The notes under the pieces are model-generated. The model saw only the letters and a list, made by a program, of their open reading frames with translations, was not told the DNA's origin and made no database searches. A stretch of 64,000 nucleotides of DNA from WLMZ01 sp963732585. Lineage in GTDB: Bacteria > Actinomycetota > Acidimicrobiia > Acidimicrobiales > Ilumatobacteraceae. Made by a program: the position numbers and the translations under genes. The stretch spans positions 372,001 to 436,000 of the forward strand of contig CAVSZY010000003.1 of assembly GCA_963732585.1 (NCBI GenBank), in the 5' to 3' direction. This document shows, piece by piece, positions 42,600-50,745 of the stretch. Each line of letters opens with the position of its first letter. Within the stretch, counting starts at the first letter, position 1.

Positions 42600-43039
42600 G
42601 CGAAGTGACTAGCTCGACGACGGCTATGGAAATCCCGCCGCAGCCGGATCCCGACGTCGACACGCAAGGGTTCTGGGACGCGACTGCGGCAGGCGTGATT
42701 GCACTATGCCGTTGCACCGAGTGCGGCGCATGGATGCACCCGCCACTTGAGCGATGTCGCCATTGCGCAGGTCCGACGGTGTTCGAGCCGGTTGCCGGCA
42801 CCGGCAGCGTGCACAGCTTCATCGTGCTTCACCGCCAGTCGGTGCCCGGTCAGGGGCCAGGCCCTCACGTGCTCGCGGCGATCGATCTCGATGGGGTCGA
42901 CGGCGCCCGGCTGACGGGTCGGGTGGTGGTCGATGACGTGGCACGGGTGCAGGCGGGTACGAGGGTGCGTGGCCACATCGTCGACATTCCGGGTGGGGCC
43001 TATTGCCAACCAGAGTTCACGTTGGACGACGAGGCCTAA
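42596..43039 (+). CDS. DUF35/OB-fold zinc-ribbon protein, partner of the thiolase-like aldolase
   Basis: A 147-residue protein. The N-terminal helix is followed by a rubredoxin-like zinc ribbon, CTECGAWMHPPLERCRHC (two CxxC pairs), then an OB fold (GTGSVHSFIVLH..VLAAIDLDGVDGARLTGRVV). In Ltp2-ChsH2 complexes the DUF35 domain docks on the thiolase-fold aldolase and completes the substrate channel. Here it is the second gene of a coupled pair. The following 154 bp (43040-43193) hold no gene, only an ATGAGAAT half-site near 43149. Confidence 0.9.
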   Translation: MSEVTSSTTAMEIPPQPDPDVDTQGFWDATAAGVIALCRCTECGAWMHPPLERCRHCAGPTVFEPVAGTGSVHSFIVLHRQSVPGQGPGPHVLAAIDLDGVDGARLTGRVVVDDVARVQAGTRVRGHIVDIPGGAYCQPEFTLDDEA

Positions 43040-43193
43040 GCGCGTCGGAATCGCGTGTTTTGCAACATCAACCGTCGCCCTTGAACGATGAACCTGCGCA
43101 AGCTGTTCGCGTCGGTTATCCGCCGACTGGAAACCTCGTTGTAGGATTATGAGAATTCGACTCCGCACGTGATGTGCGAGGCGCTAGGGGAAG

Positions 43194-44669
43194 GTGCTGG
43201 ACGTGGGGAAATGGAACGAGCCTGATCTGTTGATCGACGGTGAATTGGTAGCAGCCGAAGGTGGCGCCCGATTCAGCTCGATCAACCCGGCGACGGAGGA
43301 GGTCATCGGCTCAGCGGCCGATGCATCGGTGGCAGACACCACACGGGCGATCGCCGCCGCACGGCGAGCCTTCGACGACACCTCATGGTCACGTGACGCC
43401 GCCTTCCGGGCCCGCTGCCTGCGCCAGTTGGCGATGGCGATGCGCGACAACCTCGAAGAACTGCGCGCGCTGACCGTCGCCGAGGTAGGCGTGCCCATTT
43501 CGATGACTGCCGGTCCGGCGCTGGAAGGCCCGATCCAGATCGTCGACTATTACGCCGATCTCGCCGAGAGCTATAACCCGGTTGCTGAGGCTGGCGTGCA
43601 ACAGGCCTACGGCATGAATCACCGGCTCTGGACTGAGCGCGAGCCGTACGGCGTAGTCAGCGCCATCTCGGCCTACAACTACCCAACGCAGCTCAACCTG
43701 GCCAAGCTCGCACCGTCGTTAGCCGCTGGATGCACCGTCGTGCTCAAAGGTGCGCCCGACACGCCGTTGATCACCTTGGCGCTGGCCAAACTCATTGCCG
43801 AGAACACCGACATTCCCGCCGGCGTGGTCAGCGTGTTGACCTCCAGCGCGGTCGAGCCCGGCGTGGTGATGACCACGGACCCGAACGTCGACATGATCAC
43901 CTTCACCGGCTCGACCCCGGTCGGCAAGTCGATCATGGCCGCCGCCAGCGCGACGCTGAAGAAGACCTTTCTCGAGCTTGGCGGCAAGTCGGCGTTCCTC
44001 GTTCTCGACGATCAATCGCTCGAGTTCGCCACGATGATGTGCGCTATGGGCGCAGCCTCACACGCCGGGCAGGGCTGCGCGATCACGTCGCGACTGTCGG
44101 TGCCGCGAGCGCGCCTCGACGATGCCATCGAGTTGGTCAAGGGCTACCTCGGTGGCCTGGTCGTCGGCGACCCGACGCAACCGACCACCTATGTCGGCCC
44201 GCTGATCAACGCCCGCCAGCGCGACAAGGTGCAGGGCATGGTCGATCGTGCTGTCGCCGACGGCGCTTCGGTGGCCATCGGTGGCGGCCGGACCGACCAC
44301 GACAAGGGCTTCTTCTTCCAGCCGACGTTGATCGTCGGTGCCGATGAGAACAGCGAGATCGCCCAAGACGAGGTCTTCGGACCGGTGCTGACGATCTTTG
44401 CCCACGACGACGACGACGATGCCGTGCGCTTCGCCAACAACTCGCGCTTCGGCCTGTCCGGCAGCGTGATGGCCGCCGATCGTGATCGCGCCCTGTCCGT
44501 GGCTCGACGGGTCCGGTCGGGGACGATGAGCGTCAACGGCGGGTTGTGGCACGCCCCGATCGCCCCCTTCGGTGGCTACAAGCAGTCGGGTATCGGGCGC
44601 GAGAATGGCATCGCCGGGCTCGAAGAGTTCCTGCAGACCAAGGTGCTCGCCGAGCCGACCCAGGGCTAA
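43194..44669 (+). CDS. Aldehyde dehydrogenase family protein
   Basis: A 491-residue ALDH. YGVVSAISAYNYPTQLNLAKLAPSLAAGC and VLKGAPDTPL (cofactor region) are present, with FTGSTPVGK, the catalytic Glu in LELGGKSA, the nucleophile Cys in GQGCAITSR, EVFGPVLTIF and FGGYKQSGIGRENG. It oxidises an aldehyde to the acid with NAD(P). GTG 43194 or GTG 43203 could be the start; the latter has AAGG at better spacing. It lies between the aldolase pair and the molybdenum hydroxylase operon and would suit an aldehyde released by retro-aldol cleavage (inference). Confidence 0.93.
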   Translation: MLDVGKWNEPDLLIDGELVAAEGGARFSSINPATEEVIGSAADASVADTTRAIAAARRAFDDTSWSRDAAFRARCLRQLAMAMRDNLEELRALTVAEVGVPISMTAGPALEGPIQIVDYYADLAESYNPVAEAGVQQAYGMNHRLWTEREPYGVVSAISAYNYPTQLNLAKLAPSLAAGCTVVLKGAPDTPLITLALAKLIAENTDIPAGVVSVLTSSAVEPGVVMTTDPNVDMITFTGSTPVGKSIMAAASATLKKTFLELGGKSAFLVLDDQSLEFATMMCAMGAASHAGQGCAITSRLSVPRARLDDAIELVKGYLGGLVVGDPTQPTTYVGPLINARQRDKVQGMVDRAVADGASVAIGGGRTDHDKGFFFQPTLIVGADENSEIAQDEVFGPVLTIFAHDDDDDAVRFANNSRFGLSGSVMAADRDRALSVARRVRSGTMSVNGGLWHAPIAPFGGYKQSGIGRENGIAGLEEFLQTKVLAEPTQG

Positions 44670-44758
44670 GCCAGCGTAACGACGCGTTCTGTACGGATGC
44701 GCCCACCGAGCCGTCCCCCGCAGTCAGCGCCAACTTCGTCCAGTACTGGCTACGTCCT

Positions 44759-44774
44759 AAATAGTCAGCTATTT
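44759..44774. promoter_or_regulatory. Operator candidate, family A: AAATAG-TCAG-CTATTT
   Basis: A perfect 6-bp inverted repeat with a 4-nt spacer, ending 37 bp before the molybdenum hydroxylase start. The same pattern occurs at 50649 and, with one arm mismatch each, at 50722 and 58969, always in a promoter interval of this catabolic block. It is probably the binding site of one regulator, not encoded next to it. The interval 44670-44811 otherwise shows only the ribosome binding site. Confidence 0.65.
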
Positions 44775-44811
44775 TGCGACAGGGTGCCCAACGAAGTCCG
44801 AAGGGGGATGG

Positions 44812-45666
44812 GTGAAACCAACACGGTTCGAGTACGACGCACCGACCACGGTGTCAGAGACGGTCAGGCTGCTCGCAGAGCACGACGGTGAAGCCAAGAT
44901 TCTCGCTGGAGGCCAAAGCTTGGTGCCGCTGATGTCGCTGCGCCTGGCCACCCCGGGTCGTCTGGTCGACATCAACAAGGTGGCCGAGCTTTGCCGTATC
45001 GAGCAGGTCAACGGCTCACTGCGCATCGGCGCCGGAGTGCGTCAAAGCGTCGCGGAACACGATGCCCAAGTCGCTGCCCAGGTGCCGATGCTGGCCAAGG
45101 CGCTGCCGCACATCGGTCACTTTCAGATACGTAACCGAGGAACGGTCGGAGGCTCGATCGCCCACGCCGATCCCGCATCGGAGCTACCTACGGTTGCCCT
45201 GGCCCTCGATGCGACGATGGAGGTCGTCGGCGTCGGCGGTCGGCGAGAAATCGCCGCGGCTGACTTCTTCGAATCGATGTGGACCACGACCATGGCCGCC
45301 GATGAGTTGCTTTGCGCAGTTCGATTCCCGATCTGGTCGGGACGCAGCGGATTCTCGGTGATGGAGATTGCGCGCCGCAGCGGCGACTTTGCCCTCGTCG
45401 GGGTGACCTGTGGCGTTACCGTCGACGGCGACGCCGTGACCCGTGCGGCGATCGCGCTCTTCGGCGTTGCGCAAACGCCGGTGCGAGCATCAGCAGCCGA
45501 GGCCGCGCTGCTCGCCGGCCGCCCCCTCGATGAGGTTGGCGCCGAAGCTGCAGCGACGTTGAACCCATCTGACGACATCCACGCGTCCGGCGCCTATCGC
45601 CGACAGGTGGCAGCGGTGATCGTTCGTCGAGCTTTGGCCAGCGCGCTGCAGGAGGCACGTTCATGA
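44812..45666 (+). CDS. Molybdenum hydroxylase FAD-binding (medium) subunit, CoxM/CutM-like
   Basis: A 284-residue FAD subunit of the xanthine oxidase/CO dehydrogenase family. The FAD motif ILAGGQSLVPLM is near residue 31 and the second motif RNRGTVGGSIAHADPASELP near residue 105. It transfers electrons from the [2Fe-2S] subunit to an acceptor. GTG 44812 has AAGGGGG upstream. It is first of a three-gene operon with ATGA/GTGA overlaps. The preceding family A operator suggests regulation together with the MaoC and acyl-CoA dehydrogenase genes. Confidence 0.92.
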   Translation: MKPTRFEYDAPTTVSETVRLLAEHDGEAKILAGGQSLVPLMSLRLATPGRLVDINKVAELCRIEQVNGSLRIGAGVRQSVAEHDAQVAAQVPMLAKALPHIGHFQIRNRGTVGGSIAHADPASELPTVALALDATMEVVGVGGRREIAAADFFESMWTTTMAADELLCAVRFPIWSGRSGFSVMEIARRSGDFALVGVTCGVTVDGDAVTRAAIALFGVAQTPVRASAAEAALLAGRPLDEVGAEAAATLNPSDDIHASGAYRRQVAAVIVRRALASALQEARS

Positions 45667-46142
45667 CAAGCACCGTCAACTGCACCATCAACGGTCGTGC
45701 TCGCTCCTTCGACTGCGAGCCGCGGCTATTGCTCTCCGATGCGATACGTGAGCAACTGCACCTCACTGGCACCCACATCGGCTGCGAGCACGGGGTCTGC
45801 GGGGCGTGCACGATCATCGTCGACGGCGCCGCCGTTCGATCTTGTTTGATGTTCGCCATTCAGGCCGAGGGCGCGGAGATCACCACCGTCGAAGGGATCG
45901 CCGGCAGCGACCACGAACTCAACGCCGTGCAGGCCGCGATGCGTGACAATCACGGTTTGCAGTGCGGCTTCTGCACGCCAGGAATTGTCGTCTCGATGAC
46001 GGCGTACCTGCAGGATCATCCAAATCCCAGTGATGACGAGTTGCGCGAGGCGCTGTCTGGCAACCTCTGTCGCTGCACCGGCTATCAGGGCATCATCAAC
46101 GCCGCCCGCCAGGCTGCCGGACTCGTCAAGGAGGCGTCGTGA
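45663..46142 (+). CDS. Molybdenum hydroxylase [2Fe-2S] (small) subunit, CoxS/CutS-like
   Basis: A 159-residue subunit with two clusters. The plant-ferredoxin-type motif GCEHGVCGACTIIVDG and the helical-domain motif QCGFCTPGIVV..GNLCRCTGYQ carry all eight cysteine ligands. It passes electrons from the molybdenum centre to FAD. It overlaps the medium subunit by 4 bp and the large subunit by 4 bp. GGAGG precedes the start. Confidence 0.96.
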   Translation: MTSTVNCTINGRARSFDCEPRLLLSDAIREQLHLTGTHIGCEHGVCGACTIIVDGAAVRSCLMFAIQAEGAEITTVEGIAGSDHELNAVQAAMRDNHGLQCGFCTPGIVVSMTAYLQDHPNPSDDELREALSGNLCRCTGYQGIINAARQAAGLVKEAS

Positions 46143-48499
46143 GCGCTGCATTGAGCGCTGGCCGTTACGTCGGCCAGTCCGTCAAGCGACGAGAGGACCC
46201 GCGGCTGCTCACCGGTCGAGGCCGATACGTCGATGATGTTCAGCTCCCCGGCATGTTGCACGTCGCCTTTGTGCGCTCCAATGTGGCTCGCGGTCGCATC
46301 CTGTCGATCGACACCAGCGCGGCCTTGGCGCTGCCAGGCGTCGAAGCTGTGTATACGGGAGACGACCTCAACCCGCTGATCAAGCAGACCTGGCACACGA
46401 TGCTCGGCCCGCCGATCGAGATGGGTGGCCAGACGATGTACCCGCCGAGCAGCGTGTTGGCCGACGGCGATGTGCGCTACGTCGGTGACCCGATTGCGCT
46501 GGTGATCGCCACAAGTCGCTACATCGCCGAGGACGCCGCCGAACTCGTCGAAGTCGATATCGAAATGCAGACCCCGATCCTCGACGTGCTCCAAGCGGCG
46601 CTGCCCGGCTCGGAATTGGTCCATCGCGAGCTGACCACCAACATCACCAGCGCTATGCCGATGCCGGAGATTCCTCCGCTCGAAGAGGCATTCGCCAACG
46701 CCGCGCACGTCGTCACCCGGCGGTTTCGCCAGGCGCGGGCTACCAACGTGCCGATGGAGACCCGCGGGTTGGTGGTGCACTTCGACCGATTTGCTGGCGA
46801 CATGCGAATCTGGTCAGCGACCCAGTCGGTATCCGAGGTCAAGGCCTATGCCGCTCGGCTCACCGGCCTTTCCGAATCTCGTGTACGCGCCGTGGCCAAC
46901 GATGTCGGCGGTGGCTTTGGCCAAAAGATGATGGTCACTCGTGACGAGTCGGCCGTGATGCTCGCTGCATTCTTGCTTGGTGACGCTCCGGTGAAGTGGA
47001 TCGAAGATCGTCGCGAAAACTTGATGTGCGCCAACCAGGCACGCGCCGAGGACGGCGAGATCTCGATGGCCTTCGATGCCGAGGGGCACATCTTGGGTGC
47101 CAAGGTGCACTTCATCGAAGAATGTGGTGCCTTCCCGACGGGCACGAGCGCTACTGGCCCGATGGCCGTGGGCGTATTTCCTGGCCCATACCGCATGCCG
47201 ATGGTGGCACCGGCGTCCACTGCGACCTGGACCAACACCGCGCCAAAGATCGCCTATCGCGGGCCGTGGGCGATGGAGACGATTTTTCGTGAGCAAATGC
47301 TCGATCACGCTGCTCGCGAGATCGGCATCGATCCCTTGGAACTGCGTCGCCGCAATGTGATCCAGCAATCCGAGTTGCCCTTCACCACGTGCATGACGAT
47401 GGTCTACGACACGATGTCACCGGCGGAAACACTCGACCAAGCCGCAGAATTGATCGATGCCGCCGGGTTCCGCACCCTGCAGGCCGAGGCTCGAGCCGAG
47501 GGACGGCTACTCGGCCTGGGTATGAGCCTGTACGTCGAACCGTCGGCGATCTCCTTCGGCATCTTGTCGAGCGATATGGCCATCATGCGCATGGACACCT
47601 CTGGCAAGGTACAGGTGGCGATGTCCACCGGCAGCCATGGCCACAGCCTGGAAACGACGATTCCGCAAATCGTCGCCGAACATCTCGGTTGCGACATCGA
47701 CGATGTCGTGCTGATCCAAGGCGACACCGATTCGTCACCGATAGGTCCGGGAACCGGCGGTAGCCGCAGTGCGGTTGTCGCTGGCGGTGCCGCTCAACAG
47801 GCATCGCTGCAGCTCAAGGACAAGCTGATTCGGATCGCCGCGCAGTTGATGGAGGCGTCGCCAGACGACCTCGAAGTGGCCAACAGCATCGTGTCGATGA
47901 AAGGTACGCCGCAGGCTGCGATTCCCTTTGCGCAGTTGGCGATGACGGCGTACATGGCGCCAGAGATGTTGCCCGACGGAATGGAGTCGGGTCTCGAGGT
48001 CAAGGAGCGCTACCGCCCGCCGACACCGTTCACCTGGTCGAACGCGTCGCATGCCTGCGTCGTCGAGGTCGATGGCGAGACGGGCATGGTCAAGATCCTG
48101 CGCTACGTCGTCTCCGAGGATTGCGGCACGATGATCAACCCAATGGTGGTCGAAGGTCAGATCGCCGGGGGAGTCGTGCAGGGCATCGGCGGCGTGCTGT
48201 TCGAGCACATGGCCTACGACGACCACGGCAATCCGTTGGCGACAACGTTCCTTGACTACCTGATTCCGACAGCGCCGGAAGTGCCCGATTTGGTCTATGG
48301 CCACATCGAGACGAAGTCGCTCGGCGTCGGCGGATACAAGGGAATGGGCGAAGGCGGGGCGATCGGCGCGCCGCCCGCAGTGGCTAACGCGATCAACGAT
48401 GCCATTGCCCACCTCGGTGCCTCGCTCACCGACTTCCCGATGGGCCCCAGCCAGATCCTGGCCGCAATCACCGACGCTGGTTCGGCGAAGCGGATCTAG
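46139..48499 (+). CDS. Molybdenum hydroxylase molybdopterin-binding (large) subunit
   Basis: A 786-residue large subunit of the xanthine oxidase family. The N-terminal domain (GQSVKRREDPRLLTGRGRYVDD) is typical. VANDVGGGFGQKM and the active-site loop IAYRGPWAMETIFREQ are seen, as are GTGGSRSAVVAGGA and the C-terminal MGEGGAIGAPPAVANAI with the catalytic Glu. The loop is neither the AYRCSFR of CO dehydrogenase nor AYRGAGR of form II, so the substrate is another aldehyde, N-heterocycle or CoA ester that is hydroxylated with water. The GTG start overlaps the small subunit. The stop shares CTAG with the convergent SDR. Confidence 0.93.
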   Translation: MSAALSAGRYVGQSVKRREDPRLLTGRGRYVDDVQLPGMLHVAFVRSNVARGRILSIDTSAALALPGVEAVYTGDDLNPLIKQTWHTMLGPPIEMGGQTMYPPSSVLADGDVRYVGDPIALVIATSRYIAEDAAELVEVDIEMQTPILDVLQAALPGSELVHRELTTNITSAMPMPEIPPLEEAFANAAHVVTRRFRQARATNVPMETRGLVVHFDRFAGDMRIWSATQSVSEVKAYAARLTGLSESRVRAVANDVGGGFGQKMMVTRDESAVMLAAFLLGDAPVKWIEDRRENLMCANQARAEDGEISMAFDAEGHILGAKVHFIEECGAFPTGTSATGPMAVGVFPGPYRMPMVAPASTATWTNTAPKIAYRGPWAMETIFREQMLDHAAREIGIDPLELRRRNVIQQSELPFTTCMTMVYDTMSPAETLDQAAELIDAAGFRTLQAEARAEGRLLGLGMSLYVEPSAISFGILSSDMAIMRMDTSGKVQVAMSTGSHGHSLETTIPQIVAEHLGCDIDDVVLIQGDTDSSPIGPGTGGSRSAVVAGGAAQQASLQLKDKLIRIAAQLMEASPDDLEVANSIVSMKGTPQAAIPFAQLAMTAYMAPEMLPDGMESGLEVKERYRPPTPFTWSNASHACVVEVDGETGMVKILRYVVSEDCGTMINPMVVEGQIAGGVVQGIGGVLFEHMAYDDHGNPLATTFLDYLIPTAPEVPDLVYGHIETKSLGVGGYKGMGEGGAIGAPPAVANAINDAIAHLGASLTDFPMGPSQILAAITDAGSAKRI

Positions 48500-49308
48500 C
48501 GAACACAGAAACCGGCGTCGAGCGGTAGCGCGACGCCGGTGATGTAGTGCGCCTCATCCGACACCAACCAGCCCACGGCATTGGCGATATCTTCGGCCTG
48601 CAGAATCTGAATCGGCAGTGCGTTCTGCATTGCGGACACGCCTGCATCGTTGGTTGCTATCAAGCGCTGCATCGCCTCGTTCATCACCATGCCCGTGGCA
48701 ACTCCTGTCGGGTGAATGGTGTTGACGCGGATCGAATGCGGGGCGAGATTGTTCGCCAAAACCTGCATCATGCCAACCAGGCCCCGTTTTGCGGCGGTAT
48801 AGGCCATGCCGCCGGCGCGATCGGTTCCCGTTCCTTTGATGCCCGCAGTCGATGAGGTGATCACCACCGAGCCGCCACGGCCACCGGCGATCAGTGTTGG
48901 CACCGTGGCCCGCACGGTGTGAAACACGCCCGTCAGGTTGGTGTCGATGATGTCGTTCCACTCGGCGAGGAAATCCTGCTCATCGGCCAAGCGGACGATG
49001 CCGGCGTTGGCGATGACGATGTCCAATCGTCCCAAGGCGGCCACGCCCTCGTCGACTGCAGACTGCACGGCGGCGAAGTCGCGCACGTCGGCCTGACGGG
49101 CGATCATCCGGCGACCGAGCGCTTCGACCGCTGCGGTCGTCTCGGCGAGGTCGTCGGGCGAGGCGTTGGGATAATCCATCGAGGCGATATCGGCGCAGAT
49201 ATCGATGCCGATGATGTCGGCGCCGTCGCGGGCCAGTCGAAGAGCATGAGCCCTTCCTTGTCCACGGGCGACGCCGGTGATGAAGGCAACCTTGCCCTGC
49301 AATGACAT
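48496..49308 (-). CDS. Mycofactocin-type SDR family oxidoreductase
   Basis: A 270-residue SDR. The N-terminus ITGVARGQGRAHALRLARDG followed by ADIIGIDICADI is the hallmark of the mycofactocin-coupled SDR subfamily, which holds a non-exchangeable NAD re-oxidised by the peptide cofactor mycofactocin. Other motifs are NAG, the Ser of VVITSSTAG, and MAYTAAKRGLVGMM (Tyr-x3-Lys). No mycofactocin biosynthesis genes are in the window. AAGGAG overlaps the stop of the upstream MaoC gene 9 bp away, so the two are co-translated. It likely oxidises a beta-hydroxy or ring alcohol. Confidence 0.88.
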   Translation of the reverse strand: MSLQGKVAFITGVARGQGRAHALRLARDGADIIGIDICADIASMDYPNASPDDLAETTAAVEALGRRMIARQADVRDFAAVQSAVDEGVAALGRLDIVIANAGIVRLADEQDFLAEWNDIIDTNLTGVFHTVRATVPTLIAGGRGGSVVITSSTAGIKGTGTDRAGGMAYTAAKRGLVGMMQVLANNLAPHSIRVNTIHPTGVATGMVMNEAMQRLIATNDAGVSAMQNALPIQILQAEDIANAVGWLVSDEAHYITGVALPLDAGFCVR

Positions 49309-49317
49309 ATGTGCTCC

Positions 49318-50643
49318 TTAGTGGGTCCGCTTGGCGGCGGATAGTTCGTGGTGACGGGCGAACATCTGCGCTGCTTTCTCGGCGATGTCGCCTGGCACGC
49401 CAGGATAGATCGGCAACCCCTTGGCCCGCGACGGGAGGGCGATCGTTCCCGAGCCAAAGGCGGTCTCGGTATCGCGCTGGTTGACCATGTGCATCTCGAC
49501 GTCGACCACGTGGCGACCGTCGTCATCGATGCGTTTGGCGATTACCTTGCCGCTGAGGAACTGCGTGTCGCCCATGTAGTTGAACTTGCGGATGGAGTCA
49601 TCCATCGAGATGACGATGGCGTCGTCGCCCATCCAGTCCGACAGGAAGTGCCAGAACCAACACTGCCGCATGACTCCGTAGTCGTAGGCCATCGGGTTGC
49701 CGATGGCCTTCGCCCATTGCGAGTCCCAATGCAGGCGTTGGGCCACGTCGTAGATCCCCTGCTCGTTCTTTACGTAGAACGGAGCGATGCGTGTGCGGTT
49801 GGTGTAGCCAAGCCGCGACGCCTTGAGTCCGTAGGGAACAAAGCCATATCCGCCGGCGTGGACGGCGATGATTTCGGTTGTGGTCAGCGGTCCCTTGACC
49901 ATCGGCTGCAGTTCGTCACCGACGTTGACCTCTTCCCACCAGCGCTTCTGCGCACCGCGCGGTCGCTCTGCGGCGTAGACCGCGTCGATGCGCGCATAGT
50001 CGTCGTCGTTGTACGACGCCGGCTCCACTTCGGCGTACTTGCCCTTCTTGCGGGCGGTGTCACGCTCAGCGAGGATTCGCAGCATGCGGTAGATCCCGAC
50101 CACTTCGCCGCGTTGGTTGATGGCCACATCACGACGAATCTGGATCACCGAGCGGTTGGCGAACTCGGACTGCTTGACCTGCAAACTCTCCTCGCCGGCG
50201 AAGGCGAAGAGGCGATCGCCGGGGAACAGGGGTCGGAACCACTGCCATGACCCGCCGGAGACGAAGACATGGATGCCGCGGAACACGCTCTTGGTGCGGG
50301 CCTTGACGTCGTCGGGAATCGGGTCGCCAAGCATCGGTGTCTTGACGTGGCCGACCATCGTGCCGTGGGCGATCTGGCTGCCCCAGCGCGTGCTGCGACC
50401 ATATTCCTCATCCGTGTACAACGGATTGGGGTCGCCCATACCGCGCGCCCAGTTCTTGATCGCATCCGGTGTGGCGACCGTGAAGAGTTCCTCGTAGCGA
50501 ATGGCGACGTCGATACCGATCAGGTGTTTGGCGCGCTCGATGTCGTCGTCGGTGAGCTTGTAGGCCGTGGCCTTTTCGAACTCGGCTGCCACCGCCTCGT
50601 CGACCTTCAGGCTCTCAGGATTGGCTGATTGATCGACGCTCAT
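49318..50643 (-). CDS. MaoC-like double hot-dog hydratase/FAS1-type dehydratase domain protein
   Basis: A 441-residue protein with two hot-dog folds. The N-terminal one is like the FAS1-dehydratase/MaoC_N group (VATPDAIKNWARGMGDPNPLYTDEEYG..WGSQIAHGTM). The C-terminal one spans ~260-420 (GDELQPMVKGPLTTTEIIAVHAGGYGFVPYG..). Such fused proteins hydrate enoyl-CoA esters, e.g. in steroid side-chain or alicyclic degradation. The start ATG 50643 lies only 5 bp from an operator-like repeat and has no good ribosome site, so the mRNA may be leaderless. It is first gene of a pair with the mycofactocin-type SDR. Confidence 0.82.
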   Translation of the reverse strand: MSVDQSANPESLKVDEAVAAEFEKATAYKLTDDDIERAKHLIGIDVAIRYEELFTVATPDAIKNWARGMGDPNPLYTDEEYGRSTRWGSQIAHGTMVGHVKTPMLGDPIPDDVKARTKSVFRGIHVFVSGGSWQWFRPLFPGDRLFAFAGEESLQVKQSEFANRSVIQIRRDVAINQRGEVVGIYRMLRILAERDTARKKGKYAEVEPASYNDDDYARIDAVYAAERPRGAQKRWWEEVNVGDELQPMVKGPLTTTEIIAVHAGGYGFVPYGLKASRLGYTNRTRIAPFYVKNEQGIYDVAQRLHWDSQWAKAIGNPMAYDYGVMRQCWFWHFLSDWMGDDAIVISMDDSIRKFNYMGDTQFLSGKVIAKRIDDDGRHVVDVEMHMVNQRDTETAFGSGTIALPSRAKGLPIYPGVPGDIAEKAAQMFARHHELSAAKRTH

Positions 50644-50648
50644 GAACA

Positions 50649-50664
50649 AAATAGTACCCTATTT
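50649..50664. promoter_or_regulatory. Operator candidate, family A: AAATAG-TACC-CTATTT
   Basis: A perfect 6-bp inverted repeat immediately upstream of the MaoC-like start, in the 102-bp divergent promoter shared with the acyl-CoA dehydrogenase. It has the same arms as at 44759. Binding here would cover the start site of the MaoC transcript. Confidence 0.65.
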
Positions 50665-50721
50665 AATCGCTCCGCTCGATTGCCAGGGAGACCCAGGAGT
50701 TGCCCCAGTTTGTGGTCAGCA

Positions 50722-50737
50722 AAATATTGCCCTATTT
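50722..50737. promoter_or_regulatory. Operator candidate, family A: AAATAT-TGCC-CTATTT
   Basis: Second copy in the same divergent interval, 8 bp before the acyl-CoA dehydrogenase start, with one arm mismatch. The flanking bases extend symmetry to AAAATA..TATTTT. The paired sites would let one regulator control both directions. Confidence 0.6.
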
Positions 50738-50745
50738 TCTCTGGG

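Noticed and set aside
46139..48499. Calling the molybdenum hydroxylase a CO dehydrogenase (coxL)
   Set aside because: The AYRCSFR loop required of true CO dehydrogenase is absent (AYRGPW instead).
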